A stretch of DNA of 64,000 nt, from positions 4,278,001 to 4,342,000 of the forward strand of contig NZ_CP112880.1 of assembly GCF_028747205.1 (NCBI RefSeq), written 5' to 3'. Of the stretch, positions 51,145-59,620 are shown piece after piece; positions within the stretch are counted from its first letter, which is position 1; the number at the start of each line of letters is the position of its first letter. The notes beneath the pieces were generated by a model that saw only the letters and a program-made list of their open reading frames with translations, had not been told where the DNA came from and did no database searches. The translations under genes were made by a program, and so were the position numbers. Source of the stretch: Streptomyces sp. CA-278952 (GTDB taxonomy: Bacteria > Actinomycetota > Actinomycetes > Streptomycetales > Streptomycetaceae).

Positions 51145-51593
51145 GGGGTCGGCTCCGGCCGCCCGAGCGTGAACCAGACGGCCTTGCGCCCGGGGTGTCG
51201 GCGATCGCCGCCGCGCGTCCCCCAGGCCAGTGCCAGGCTCTCCACCAGGACGAGCCCCCGCCCGCCCTCCGCCTCCAGGCCTGCCCCCGGTGCGCCGAGC
51301 GTGCCGGTGAGCGGGCTGCCCTCATCCGTGACGGTGACGGTGACCCGCTTCCGGTTGACGGTCGCGTGGACCCGGATCAGTGGCGTACCGGTGTGGCGGT
51401 GGGCGTTGGTGACCAGCTCGGTCACGCAGATCCGGGCGTCGTCGACCAGCCCGAGGTGCCGGCTGACCTCCAGCAGTGAGGTGACGAAGTCCCGCGCGAC
51501 GCGCGGTGCGCTCGCGGTGTTCGGCAGGGTGAGCCGGTAGGTCTCGCCGCCGATCGGGTTCGGCTGTACGGGAGTTGGCAATGCAGCGGTCAT
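51141..51593 (-). CDS. HATPase_c anti-sigma-type ATP-binding protein
   Basis: A 150-residue GHKL ATPase of the RsbW/SpoIIAB-like group. N-box: ICVTELVTNAHRHTGTP; G-boxes: VTDEGSPLTG and GRGLVLVESLALAWG. Such proteins act as serine kinases or anti-sigma switches. ATG 51593 has GGGGAG upstream. It is divergent from the XRE regulator gene at 51844, making a WhiJ-like locus. Confidence 0.9.
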   Translation of the reverse strand: MTAALPTPVQPNPIGGETYRLTLPNTASAPRVARDFVTSLLEVSRHLGLVDDARICVTELVTNAHRHTGTPLIRVHATVNRKRVTVTVTDEGSPLTGTLGAPGAGLEAEGGRGLVLVESLALAWGTRGGDRRHPGRKAVWFTLGRPEPTP

Positions 51594-51843
51594 GTCGGTC
51601 TCCCCATGCGGTCCGGTTCGGTGAACGGGTGCGCTGCGCCCGGCCCGTGGCGATGGCCGCCTCGCCGCACGTGTCAACGCACGGCGATGCGACTGCACTT
51701 CGGGAGGACCCGGGGTGAAGCGCGGTGTGTGGTCGACCATAGCGGTAAGTCTCATTTGTGCTACGCATCTGGAAAATTAAGAGACCGAATGGATTACCGT
51801 GGGCGTGCCAGCCAGACTGTGAGCCGATCAGAGGAGATCGTCG

Positions 51844-52695
51844 ATGCCACCGAGGAAGGCACCCACGGCGCGGCAGTGTCGCGTTGGTGCGGAGCTGCGC
51901 AAGATGCGGCAACACGCGGGCCTGGCGCTGGCCGAGGCCGCCGCCCTGCTCAGTACGGATCGCACCGCCATCAGCAACACGGAGTCCGGGCGCTTTGGCG
52001 TGAGCGGCGAACGGGTGCGTGCCTGGGCCGGTGGCTATGCGTGTCCTGACGAGGCCTACGTGGATGCGCTCGCCGCGATGGCCGACGAGCGGGGGCGGGG
52101 CTGGTGGGAGGAGTATCGCGGCGACCTGACCAGCGGAACGCTCGACCTGGCGGAGCTTGAGCACCATGCCGTCGGCATCCGGGCGGTGCTGATTATGTAC
52201 ATGCCGGGTCTGCTCCAGAACGAGGACTACGCGCGCGCCGTCTTCGCGGAGGCGGTCCCGGAGCTGCCCCCGGCGCGCAGGCGACGGCTGCTCTCCCACC
52301 GGCTCAAGCGCCGAGATGTTCTCGACCGGGAGAACCCGCCGACCTGTACGTTCCTCATTCACGAGGCGGCGCTACGGATGACGTACGGCGACTCGGGCGT
52401 CGCGCGCGGTCAGTTGGAGCACCTGCTGCGCGAATCGGAGCGGGACAACGTGACCATCCGGGTGGTTCCCTTCGCCGCCGGCGGTTTCCCGGAGACGGGA
52501 AGCTCGACGCAGTATGTCTACGGCCCTGTTCCGCAGCTGGATACTCTGCTGACGGACACGGCAGCCGGACCCGCGTTCCTGGACGCCGAAACGCCTCTGA
52601 GGAACTATCGAGCGGCGATGGACCGGGTCGAGGAGCTGTCCCTCGACCCGCGGAAGTCGAGAGACTTCATTCGTGAGGTTGCACAACAAGTGTGA
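51844..52695 (+). CDS. XRE family regulator with DUF5753 (WhiJ-like)
   Basis: A 283-residue regulator: an N-terminal XRE helix-turn-helix (LRKMRQHAGLALAEAAALLS, TDRTAISNTESGRFGVSGER) and a C-terminal DUF5753 domain (AVLIMYMPGLLQNEDYARAV, FLIHEAALRMTYGDSGVARG, VTIRVVPFAAGGFPETGSST). Such proteins pair with a DUF397 protein, encoded just downstream, and with an ATPase, in developmental control loci like whiJ. ATG 51844. Confidence 0.94.
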   Translation: MPPRKAPTARQCRVGAELRKMRQHAGLALAEAAALLSTDRTAISNTESGRFGVSGERVRAWAGGYACPDEAYVDALAAMADERGRGWWEEYRGDLTSGTLDLAELEHHAVGIRAVLIMYMPGLLQNEDYARAVFAEAVPELPPARRRRLLSHRLKRRDVLDRENPPTCTFLIHEAALRMTYGDSGVARGQLEHLLRESERDNVTIRVVPFAAGGFPETGSSTQYVYGPVPQLDTLLTDTAAGPAFLDAETPLRNYRAAMDRVEELSLDPRKSRDFIREVAQQV

Positions 52696-52699
52696 AGGC

Positions 52700-52903
52700 G
52701 TGAGGTACGTGGATATTCAGTGGCGCAAGTCCTCGAAGTCGTCGGGGGCCGAGGGCAACGCCTGCCTGGAGCTTGCCGAGCACGGCGGTGAGATCCTGCT
52801 GCGCGAGAGTGACAACCCCGATGTGATCGTCCGCACGACGCGCACCAAGCTTCGGGCGTTCCTGGGCGGTGCGAAGGAGGGCGAGTTCGACGACCTGGCC
52901 TGA
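52700..52903 (+). CDS. DUF397 small protein
   Basis: A 67-residue protein with the DUF397 signature IQWRKSSKSSGAEGNACLEL and LRESDNPDVIVRTTRTKLRA. It is the regular partner of the upstream XRE-DUF5753 protein. GTG 52700 or GTG 52709 may be used. Followed by a strong terminator. Confidence 0.93.
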   Translation: MRYVDIQWRKSSKSSGAEGNACLELAEHGGEILLRESDNPDVIVRTTRTKLRAFLGGAKEGEFDDLA

Positions 52904-52922
52904 GCAGCCCTGATCGGTAGTG

Positions 52923-52954
52923 AGCGGTCCCCATCGGCGCAGATGGGGACCGCT
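52923..52954 (+). terminator. Terminator of the XRE-DUF397 operon
   Basis: AGCGGTCCCCATC (52923-52935), loop GGCGCA, perfect complement (52942-52954), then TCTCGTCGTTTG. Confidence 0.9.
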
Positions 52955-53012
52955 TCTCGTCGTTTGTATCACTTGTTTGTCCAGCCAGATTCACTCGTTA
53001 GACGTCAAACAC

Positions 53013-53042
53013 TTGATACGCGCCCGCATCACGCGCTAGCTT
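53013..53042 (+). promoter_or_regulatory. Housekeeping-type promoter
   Basis: TTGATA (53013-53018), 18-base spacer, TAGCTT (53037-53042), in an AT-rich island. A GTG at 53049 would be near the first transcribed base, but the better start for a gene is ATG 53191. Also present is an imperfect inverted repeat around TATCACTTG/CTTGATA. Confidence 0.5.
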
Positions 53043-53190
53043 CCGGATGTGCCGTCCCGTCACGTGGCGGCCAACTCCTCCTCTGTCTGCGCCCTTTGGG
53101 GGAGTCGAGAGCAGTGCGCCCCCTCCCCGCGGCTCGTCACGCCGGCCGTGGGCGGGGGGCGTTACTGGTGTCACGTCAGGAGGCCCTTGC

Positions 53191-53710
53191 CATGTGCGAC
53201 CCCGACCCTGATCCGACGCGCCCCGAGGGCTCCGCCCTCCGCGCGTACTGGTGTGAACGCACCACGTACCCCCTGCTGCGCGGCAGTGCCCCCGACTGCT
53301 TCACCCGGTCCTCCGCGCCCACCGCCGTCGAGGCGATCCGGCGGTTCCAGTCGGAAGCGCGGGCTCTCACGGCGACCATGGGCCCCGACGCGCGCCGCAG
53401 GGCCCTGGAGCTGATCGACGGGGGCGGCCGCGTGCGCACGATCGCCGCGCTGCACCGGGGGCGTACCTGCGGGTTCTCACTCGGGCACGGCGATCGGTGG
53501 ACGGAATGGACGGTACGCCCGTACCTCGCGTTTCCCGTGGCGCCCCGGCATCTGTTGCCCGTCCTGTCCCCGGAGGGCTGCCCGTGCGGGGGTGGCGGTG
53601 GATTGTCCGAGCCATGGCCCGGCCCCTGTCCGGGTGCTGGAGAGAGCCGGGCCACGGGCGGTGTCAGCCGACGATGTTGTACAGGTCGAACTGCTCCCAG
53701 GAGCCGGTGA
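53191..53710 (+). CDS. Hypothetical cysteine-containing protein (172 aa)
   Basis: ATG 53191 has a perfect AGGAGG nine bases upstream and the frame shows strong GC3 bias. The protein begins MCDPDPDPTRPEGSALRAYW, continues with a helical part (TAVEAIRRFQSEARALTATM) and ends in a Gly/Pro/Cys-rich tail (EGCPCGGGGGLSEPW). The last 47 bases overlap the 3' end of the convergent beta-trefoil gene, so the tail may be spurious or read through. I do not recognise the family. Confidence 0.55.
53612..53657. terminator. Possible stem-loop at the convergent gene ends
   Basis: CCATGGCCCGGC (53612-53623) and GCCGGGCCACGG (53646-53657) pair with one mismatch around a 22-base loop, just beyond the stop of the minus-strand beta-trefoil gene. 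Confidence 0.5.
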
Positions 53711-54368
53711 CGTCGGCGGAGCGGGCGCGCAGCGTGTACTGGAGCGAACCCGTGTAGCTGTTCTCCATCGCGACGAAGAGGTTGTTCAGGGTGGACCGGA
53801 GCGCGTAGAGGTTCAGGTCCTCGTTGTGGTACATCACGAACCGCTCCCAGCCGCCGGCGGTCGTCGAACGGGCCCGCAGTACGTTCTGCGCCTGGCCGGT
53901 GAAGTTCTTCTCGACCGCCACGTAGCGGTTGTTCGCGAGGGACTTGAGGGCGAAGGTCTCGCCGACCTCGTCCCACTCGAACGCGAAACTCTCCCACGCG
54001 CCGAAGACATGGGTGGAACGGGCGCGCAATGCACCGGTGTTGGGCGCGACGTAATTCACCTCGGTGGTCGTGAACTTCCCGTTGCGCATCGACTTGATGG
54101 CCATGGGGCCGGACTCGTCGGCCGGGGCGGCGGCGCTTCTGCCGGAGGCGGAGAGGGCCTGCTGTCTGTCGGAGGCGTCGGTGATGCGCGCCAGGTCGGC
54201 CCCGTCCACCTTCTCCCAGCCCGCGGGGACGCCGCCTGCGGAGACTTCGCTCGCGGAGGCGCCGGCCGCGCGGTCGTTGTGCGGGGCGGCTCCGGCCGCC
54301 GGGGCCGCCAGGACGGAGGCGGTCAGCAGGGCGCTCAGGGAAAGGAGGGTGGAGGTCATGCGTCGCAC
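53664..54368 (-). CDS. Secreted beta-trefoil (fascin-like) protein
   Basis: A 234-residue secreted protein with a signal peptide (about 1-27, ending AAGAA). Residues about 88-234 form three repeats of about 45 residues, each with a pattern like F-A-L-K-S-x-x-N-N-R-Y-V-A-x-E and L-R-A-R-S-T-x-x-x-x-W-E-x-F, i.e. a fascin-type beta-trefoil. It may bind carbohydrate or other polymers. GTG 54368 has GAGGAAG at better spacing than the ATG at 54359. Confidence 0.85.
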   Translation of the reverse strand: MRRMTSTLLSLSALLTASVLAAPAAGAAPHNDRAAGASASEVSAGGVPAGWEKVDGADLARITDASDRQQALSASGRSAAAPADESGPMAIKSMRNGKFTTTEVNYVAPNTGALRARSTHVFGAWESFAFEWDEVGETFALKSLANNRYVAVEKNFTGQAQNVLRARSTTAGGWERFVMYHNEDLNLYALRSTLNNLFVAMENSYTGSLQYTLRARSADVTGSWEQFDLYNIVG

Positions 54369-54581
54369 AGGTCTTCCTCGCTTTTCATTGCCGCGTATTC
54401 CGGAATCCGGAATACGCGGAGGGTGGAGAGAAAGGGTCCGGGCGTCGTCGCTCGCTCGCGCGCCGGGAACCCCGAAGTGACCTCAGCGTAAGGGCAGTTC
54501 GAGATTCCCGGCAAAGGTTTTCAGGGCGTCCCGGAAATTCCGGAAAAGGTCGAGCTGAATATGTTCTTCCGCTGCTATCCG

Positions 54582-54992
54582 TTAAGAAAGATGACCTGCT
54601 CCGTCTTTGTCACGGACACTTCGCGTCTCCGGGCGCAGCGTGCTGCGGTGGGCCCGGTTGACGGCCATCAGGGCGTCCAGGGCGTCCCGGGTGGCGCGAA
54701 GGTCCTCGATGTGCGCGGAGAGCCGCTCCCGCTCCTGCTCCATCCGCTCCATCGCCGCGTCGGAGGTCTCCTCGCTGGGCGCGTCGACGCAGGGCAGCAG
54801 CTTCATGATGGTGCGGCTGGACAGGCCGGCGGCGTAGAGCCGCTGGATGAAGTGGACCCGCTCGACCTCCGCGTGGGTGTAGTGCCGCTGGCCGCTCGGG
54901 CTGCGGCTGCTCGTCAGGAGCCGCTGCTCCTCGTAGTAGCGCAGGGACCGGACGCTGGCCCCCGTGAGGGCCGCGAGTTCTCCGATGCGCAT
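54582..54992 (-). CDS. MerR family transcriptional regulator
   Basis: A 136-residue regulator: MerR helix-turn-helix (MRIGELAALTGASVRSLRYY followed by EEQRLLTSSRSPSGQRHY), then a long dimerisation helix (EETSDAAMERMEQERERLSA). There are no metal-binding cysteines of the MerR/CueR type beyond one (LLPCVDAP), so it probably senses an organic compound or stress. ATG 54992. Divergent from the old yellow enzyme gene. Confidence 0.92.
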   Translation of the reverse strand: MRIGELAALTGASVRSLRYYEEQRLLTSSRSPSGQRHYTHAEVERVHFIQRLYAAGLSSRTIMKLLPCVDAPSEETSDAAMERMEQERERLSAHIEDLRATRDALDALMAVNRAHRSTLRPETRSVRDKDGAGHLS

Positions 54993-55036
54993 GGTGTGGC
55001 CCCTCCGCTTCCCGCCGAGAGGGTCACCGTACGGGC

Positions 55037-55068
55037 TTGCCCCTCACATTGATGTCAGGTTTTAGCGT
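55037..55068 (+). promoter_or_regulatory. MerR-type promoter of the old yellow enzyme gene
   Basis: TTGCCC (55037-55042) and TAGCGT (55063-55068) are separated by 20 bases, the overlong spacer of MerR-activated promoters. Within it CCTCACAT-TG-ATGTCAGG (55042-55059) is an inverted repeat with one mismatched pair. Confidence 0.75.
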
Positions 55069-55125
55069 AGCGCCGTACCCGGTTCACGGGTGCTTCGGAG
55101 CTGATGGAACCAGGAGATTCGCGCC

Positions 55126-56202
55126 ATGAACCAGAGCCTTTTCGACAGCTACCGCCTCGGTGACCTGCGGTTGCCCAACCGGGTGGTGATGGCGCCGATG
55201 AGCCGCGTCCGGGCGGCCGCCGGAGGGCTGGCGACACCGTCGATGGCCACGTACTACGCGCAGCGGGCGTCCGCCGGGCTCATCGTGAGCGAGGGGGTGC
55301 AGCCGAGCCTGGTCGGGCAGTCCAACCCCGGTACGCCGGGACTCCACACCGACGAGCAGGTCGCCTCGTGGCGGCCGGTGACCGCCGCGGTCCACGCCAA
55401 CGGCGGCCGAATCTTCGCCCAGATCATGCACGGCGGCCGGGTCTCGCACCCGGACACCAACGGACTGCGGCCGGTCGGGCCCTCCGCCGTCGCGGCGACC
55501 GGCGAGGTGTTCACCCCGACGGGCCCGCAGCCCGTGCCGGTGCCGCGCGCCTTGGAGACGGCGGAGGTGCCCGAGCACGCCGAGTCCTACGCGTCGGCTG
55601 CCCGCCGGGCCGTCGACGCCGGGTTCGACGGCGTGGAACTCCACGGCGCGAACGGCTACTTGATCTCCCAGTTCCTCTCCTCGAACGCCAACCTCCGCAC
55701 CGACCGCTACGGCGGGTCCCTCGCCAACCGGGTGCGGTTCGCCGTCGACGCGATGGCGGCGACCGTCGACGCCGTGGGTGCGGCCAGGACCGGCATCCGG
55801 CTCTCGCCGGGCGGGGCGTTCTGGGGCGTCGAGGAGCGGAACGTACTCGAGCTCTACACCGCACTGCTCCGGGAGTTGGCGTGTCTGGAGCCGGCCTATG
55901 TGCACCTGGAGGCGACGGCCGACGAGGAGGTGCTGGTCGCCCTGCGCCGGGCGTGGCCCGGAACTCTGATCATGAACCCGGTGCTGCCGATGGGGCCCAA
56001 GCGCGCCGAGCGTTCGGACGCCGACCGCTGGCTCGGACTGGGCGCCGATCTCATCAGCTTCGGCCGGGCCTTCATCGCCAACCCGGACCTGGTCGAGCGG
56101 ATGCGCGCCGGGCTGCCGATCGCCCCGGAGGACGAGGCGACGTACTTCCAGGGGGGCGACACGGGGTACGTCACCTACGCCTCGTACCAGCACGCGGGCT
56201 GA
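55126..56202 (+). CDS. Old yellow enzyme family ene-reductase (NemA-like)
   Basis: A 358-residue FMN-dependent oxidoreductase that reduces activated C=C or nitro groups with NAD(P)H. The OYE pattern is complete: LPNRVVMAPMSRVRA at the N-terminus, FAQIMHGGRVSHPD, GFDGVELHGANGYLISQFLS, DRYGGSLANRVRFAVD and SFGRAFIANPDLVERM. ATG 55126. Likely induced by electrophiles through the divergent MerR regulator. Confidence 0.95.
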   Translation: MNQSLFDSYRLGDLRLPNRVVMAPMSRVRAAAGGLATPSMATYYAQRASAGLIVSEGVQPSLVGQSNPGTPGLHTDEQVASWRPVTAAVHANGGRIFAQIMHGGRVSHPDTNGLRPVGPSAVAATGEVFTPTGPQPVPVPRALETAEVPEHAESYASAARRAVDAGFDGVELHGANGYLISQFLSSNANLRTDRYGGSLANRVRFAVDAMAATVDAVGAARTGIRLSPGGAFWGVEERNVLELYTALLRELACLEPAYVHLEATADEEVLVALRRAWPGTLIMNPVLPMGPKRAERSDADRWLGLGADLISFGRAFIANPDLVERMRAGLPIAPEDEATYFQGGDTGYVTYASYQHAG

Positions 56203-56349
56203 ACCGGCGAGCGCGGCCGGGGGTCACCTCCGGAGGAGGCCGGGGCCCCGGCCCTCTTCCAGAGGTGACGTGCGCCCGTCAGAATCCAAGGGCCCAGGGG
56301 GCCGGACACACCCCCTGCTCCCCCCCCACGGCCCTTGGAGGCACCCCGC

Positions 56350-57324
56350 ATGTCCAGTCCCAGCCCCACTCCCAGCCCCACTCCCCGTCCCGCCCGCGCG
56401 TCCGGGCCTCTGCTGCCCGAGCCCCTGTCCCGGCCCTCCCGCAGAGGCTTCCTGGCCGGCGCCCTCGCCGTCTCCGCCACCGCGATCGTCGGCGCGGCGC
56501 CCGCCGTCGCCGCCACGCGGGAGGCCGGCCGGGCGGTCCGGGGGACGTGGGACTGGATGGCCGCCCTGCCCGACGGCACCGCACTCCGGCGGCTCACGAT
56601 CCCGGGCACGCACGACTCGGGGGCCCGGTTCGGCGGCCCCTGGGCGGAGTGCCAGAACACCACGATCGCGCAGCAGTTGGCCGGCGGCATCCGTTTCCTC
56701 GACGTACGGTGCCGGCTCATCGACGGCTCGTTCGCGATCCACCACGGGGCTGCGTTCCAGAACATGATGTTCGGCGACGTCCTCGTCGCCTGCCGGGACT
56801 TCCTCGCCACGCGGCCGACCGAGACCGTGCTGATGCGGGTCAAGCAGGAGCACTCCTCGGAGAGCGACGCCGCGTTCCGGGCGGTCTTCGACGACTACCT
56901 GGACGTACGCGGCTGGCGGTCGCTGTTCCACCTCGACGCCACCCTGCCCGACCTCGGCGCGGCCCGGGGCAAGGTGGTGCTGCTCGCGGACAACGGAGGG
57001 CTGCCCGGGGTGCGGTACGGGGACCAGGCCCTCTTCGACATCCAGGACGACTACATGGCGGAGCCGTTCGCCAAGTACCCCAAGATCGAAGCCCAGTTCC
57101 GCAAGGCGGCCCAGCAGCCGGGCAAGTTCTTCATGAACTACGTCTCCACCGCCGCCCTGATGCCGCCCCGCTGGAACGCCGACCGGCTCAACCCGCAGGT
57201 GCACTCCTTCCTGGAGCGCGCGGAGACCGCCGGGTGGACGGGGCTCGGCATCGTCCCGCTGGACTACCCGAACCAGCGGTCCGGCCTGGTCGAGTCGCTG
57301 ATCCGGCACAACCCGACGGGGTGA
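56350..57324 (+). CDS. Tat-exported PI-PLC X-domain protein
   Basis: A 324-residue phosphatidylinositol-specific phospholipase C-like protein. It has a Tat signal (SRRGFLAGALAVSATAIVGA) and a PLC-X domain with the two catalytic histidines in TIPGTHDSGARF and FAIHHGAAF, plus RFLDVRCRL and VLMRVKQEH. Such enzymes cleave glycerophosphoinositol lipids; secretion and the phosphate-related neighbourhood suit phosphate scavenging. ATG 56350. Confidence 0.92.
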   Translation: MSSPSPTPSPTPRPARASGPLLPEPLSRPSRRGFLAGALAVSATAIVGAAPAVAATREAGRAVRGTWDWMAALPDGTALRRLTIPGTHDSGARFGGPWAECQNTTIAQQLAGGIRFLDVRCRLIDGSFAIHHGAAFQNMMFGDVLVACRDFLATRPTETVLMRVKQEHSSESDAAFRAVFDDYLDVRGWRSLFHLDATLPDLGAARGKVVLLADNGGLPGVRYGDQALFDIQDDYMAEPFAKYPKIEAQFRKAAQQPGKFFMNYVSTAALMPPRWNADRLNPQVHSFLERAETAGWTGLGIVPLDYPNQRSGLVESLIRHNPTG

Positions 57325-57345
57325 GCGGCGCCCTCCGCCCCGGCC

Positions 57346-58815
57346 TCACAGCCCCGGCGGCGGCGTCGGCGCCCCCGGCAGGGTGAGCGCCGCCACGGTG
57401 CCGGGGCCGGCGTCCGGGGCCGGGCGCAGGGCGATCGAGCCGCCCGCCTGGTGCACCGTACGGGCCACGATGGACAGGCCCAGGCCCGAGCCGGGGAGCT
57501 GACGGGCGGTCGGTGAGCGCCAGAAGCGTTCGAAGACGTGCGGGAGGTCCTCGGCGGGGATGCCGGGGCCCCGGTCCCGGACGGTCAGCTCGCCCCGGTG
57601 CAGCCGCACGTCGACCGTGCCGCGCGGCGGGCTGAACTTCACCGCGTTGTCCAGGACGTTGACGATCGCCCGCTCCAGGGCGGCCGGCTCCGCGCGTACG
57701 TACCAGGGGGCCAGGTCTTCCGTGATCGTCAGCTCCGGGCCGCGCAGGCGGGCGCGGCGCAGGGCGGTGCGGGTGGTCTCGTGCAGGGCCACCACCTGGA
57801 GCGGGCCGGGCTCGGCCGCGTCGGGGCGGGCCAGTTCCTGGAGGTCGCCGATCAGCGCGGCCAACTCCGTCATCTGGGCCTTCACCGAGGCCATCAGCGC
57901 CTTGCGGTCCTCCGGCGGGATCATCCGGCCCGTCTCGTCGCTGCGGGCCAGTAGCTCCACGTTCGTCCGGAGCGAGGTCAGCGGGGTGCGCAGCTCGTGG
58001 CCCGCGTCCGCGATCAGCTGGGCCTGGCGGTCGCGGGAGGAGGCGAGCTGGGCCGTCATCGAGTTGAAGGAGCTGGAGAGCCGGGCGATCTCGTCCTCGC
58101 CGTCCACCGGGATGCGTACGGTCAGGTCCTCGGTGCGGGCCACGTGCTCGACGGCCTCGGTGAGTTCGTCGACCGGCCGGAGCCCGGCGCGCGCGATCCA
58201 CAGCCCGGCCGCGCCCGCGCCGAGGGCGCCGATGCCGCCGACGAGGGCCAGCACCCAGGCGAGCGTGGACAGCGGCGCGTCGATCTCGCTGAGGGGTCGG
58301 GCCACCGAGACCGCGAGCTGATTGTTGGCCTGGCCGGAGCCGACTACCGGCGGCAGCTTGCGGGTGTAGACCCGCATGTCCTGTCCGGCGTCGTTCTCCG
58401 TCGTGTGCAGGGCATCGGTCTCCCGCCCCGCCGCCACGGCGATGTCGCTGGGCTGGGCGGGGACGGGCGTGGTGTTCGGGGCCGTGCAGTAGTCGCCGTT
58501 CGCCGCGACGATCTGCACGGTGTACTGGCCGGGGAACTCCTGCGCGGGCAACTGCCCGCCGCTCAGGCACGAGCTCAGCAGATCGCGCATCGGCGCGTTG
58601 TCCATCTTCGCGTTGCGCAGCGAGTCGTCGAGCTGGCCCTCCAACTGCTCCCGGGTCACGAACCAGCAGGCCGCCGCCACCGCGGCGACCGCCACCGCGA
58701 CCGCCGTCGCGACCAGCATCGCGAGCCGGGAGCGCAGCGGCAGCGCCCGGAACCGGCGCACCGGGCTCATACCGGCCCGCTCCCGCCCGTGCGCGGTGGG
58801 CGCCGGACCGCTCAC
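57346..58815 (-). CDS. Sensor histidine kinase (MprB/CseC-like)
   Basis: A 489-residue membrane kinase: first helix ([20 protein letters not shown]), an outer sensor domain of about 140 residues with paired cysteines (LLSSCLSGG and NGDYCTAP), second helix, HAMP, HisKA with [19 protein letters not shown], and HATPase with [21 protein letters not shown] and [12 protein letters not shown] 58815 overlaps the regulator gene stop (GTGA). The signal may be envelope stress, given the adjacent protease. Confidence 0.94.
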   Translation of the reverse strand: MSGPAPTAHGRERAGMSPVRRFRALPLRSRLAMLVATAVAVAVAAVAAACWFVTREQLEGQLDDSLRNAKMDNAPMRDLLSSCLSGGQLPAQEFPGQYTVQIVAANGDYCTAPNTTPVPAQPSDIAVAAGRETDALHTTENDAGQDMRVYTRKLPPVVGSGQANNQLAVSVARPLSEIDAPLSTLAWVLALVGGIGALGAGAAGLWIARAGLRPVDELTEAVEHVARTEDLTVRIPVDGEDEIARLSSSFNSMTAQLASSRDRQAQLIADAGHELRTPLTSLRTNVELLARSDETGRMIPPEDRKALMASVKAQMTELAALIGDLQELARPDAAEPGPLQVVALHETTRTALRRARLRGPELTITEDLAPWYVRAEPAALERAIVNVLDNAVKFSPPRGTVDVRLHRGELTVRDRGPGIPAEDLPHVFERFWRSPTARQLPGSGLGLSIVARTVHQAGGSIALRPAPDAGPGTVAALTLPGAPTPPPGL

Positions 58816-59546
58816 GCCTCCCCGCTCCCGCCCGTGCGCAGCGCGTACCCCACCCCGCGCACGGTGTGGACGAGGCGCGGCTCGCCGCCCGCCTCCGTCT
58901 TGCGGCGCAGATACATCACGTACACGTCCAGGGAGTTGGAGCTCGGCTCGAAGTCGAAGCCCCAGACGGCCTTGAGGATCTGTTCCCGGGTCAGCACCTG
59001 GCGCGGGTGGGACAGGAACATCTCCAGCAGCGTGAACTCGGTACGGGTCAGCTCGACCCGCCGCTCGCCCCGGGTGACCTCGCGGGTCGCCAGGTCCATC
59101 CGCAGGTCGGCGAAGGACAGGACGTCGTCGTCGGGGGCGTCCGTGCCCGCCGCCGAGGCGTAGGAGCTGCGGCGCAGCAGGGCCCGGATGCGGGCGAACA
59201 GTTCGTCCAGCTCGAACGGCTTGACCAGGTAGTCGTCCGCGCCCGCGTCGAGGCCGGTGACCCGGTCGCCGACGGTGTCGCGTGCGGTGAGCATGAGGAT
59301 GGGCGTGGTCGAGCCGGTGGCCCGGATGCGGCGGGCGGCGGTGAGGCCGTCCATCCGGGGCATCTGGATGTCCAGGACGATGAGGTCGGGGGCGTAGGCC
59401 TCGGCCATGGCCAGGGCGTCGTACCCGTCGACCGCGACCCGTGTCCCGTATCCCTCGAAGGCGAGGCTGCGCTGGAGCGCCTCGCGCACGGCCGGCTCGT
59501 CGTCGACGATCAGGATGCGCTGGGGATCGTCTTCGGCGGGGCTCAT
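58812..59546 (-). CDS. OmpR-family response regulator (MprA-like)
   Basis: A 244-residue regulator with receiver domain ([20 protein letters not shown], phospho-acceptor D59 in [14 protein letters not shown] in [13 protein letters not shown]) and a winged-helix output domain ([42 protein letters not shown]). ATG 59546. It lies directly downstream of a serine protease gene transcribed in the same direction, as in mprAB-pepD-type loci. Confidence 0.95.
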   Translation of the reverse strand: MSPAEDDPQRILIVDDEPAVREALQRSLAFEGYGTRVAVDGYDALAMAEAYAPDLIVLDIQMPRMDGLTAARRIRATGSTTPILMLTARDTVGDRVTGLDAGADDYLVKPFELDELFARIRALLRRSSYASAAGTDAPDDDVLSFADLRMDLATREVTRGERRVELTRTEFTLLEMFLSHPRQVLTREQILKAVWGFDFEPSSNSLDVYVMYLRRKTEAGGEPRLVHTVRGVGYALRTGGSGEA

Positions 59547-59620
59547 CGCTGTCTCGTCCTCTTCTCGTTCCGGCCGACGGGGGCGCACTCAGCCTTGCAC
59601 GGCCGGGGTGGTGTACGGGA

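Noticed and set aside
53049..53414. A leaderless gene starting at GTG 53049
   Set aside because: The promoter spacing fits, but after 53191 the real GC3 signal is in a different frame; at most a short leader peptide is possible.
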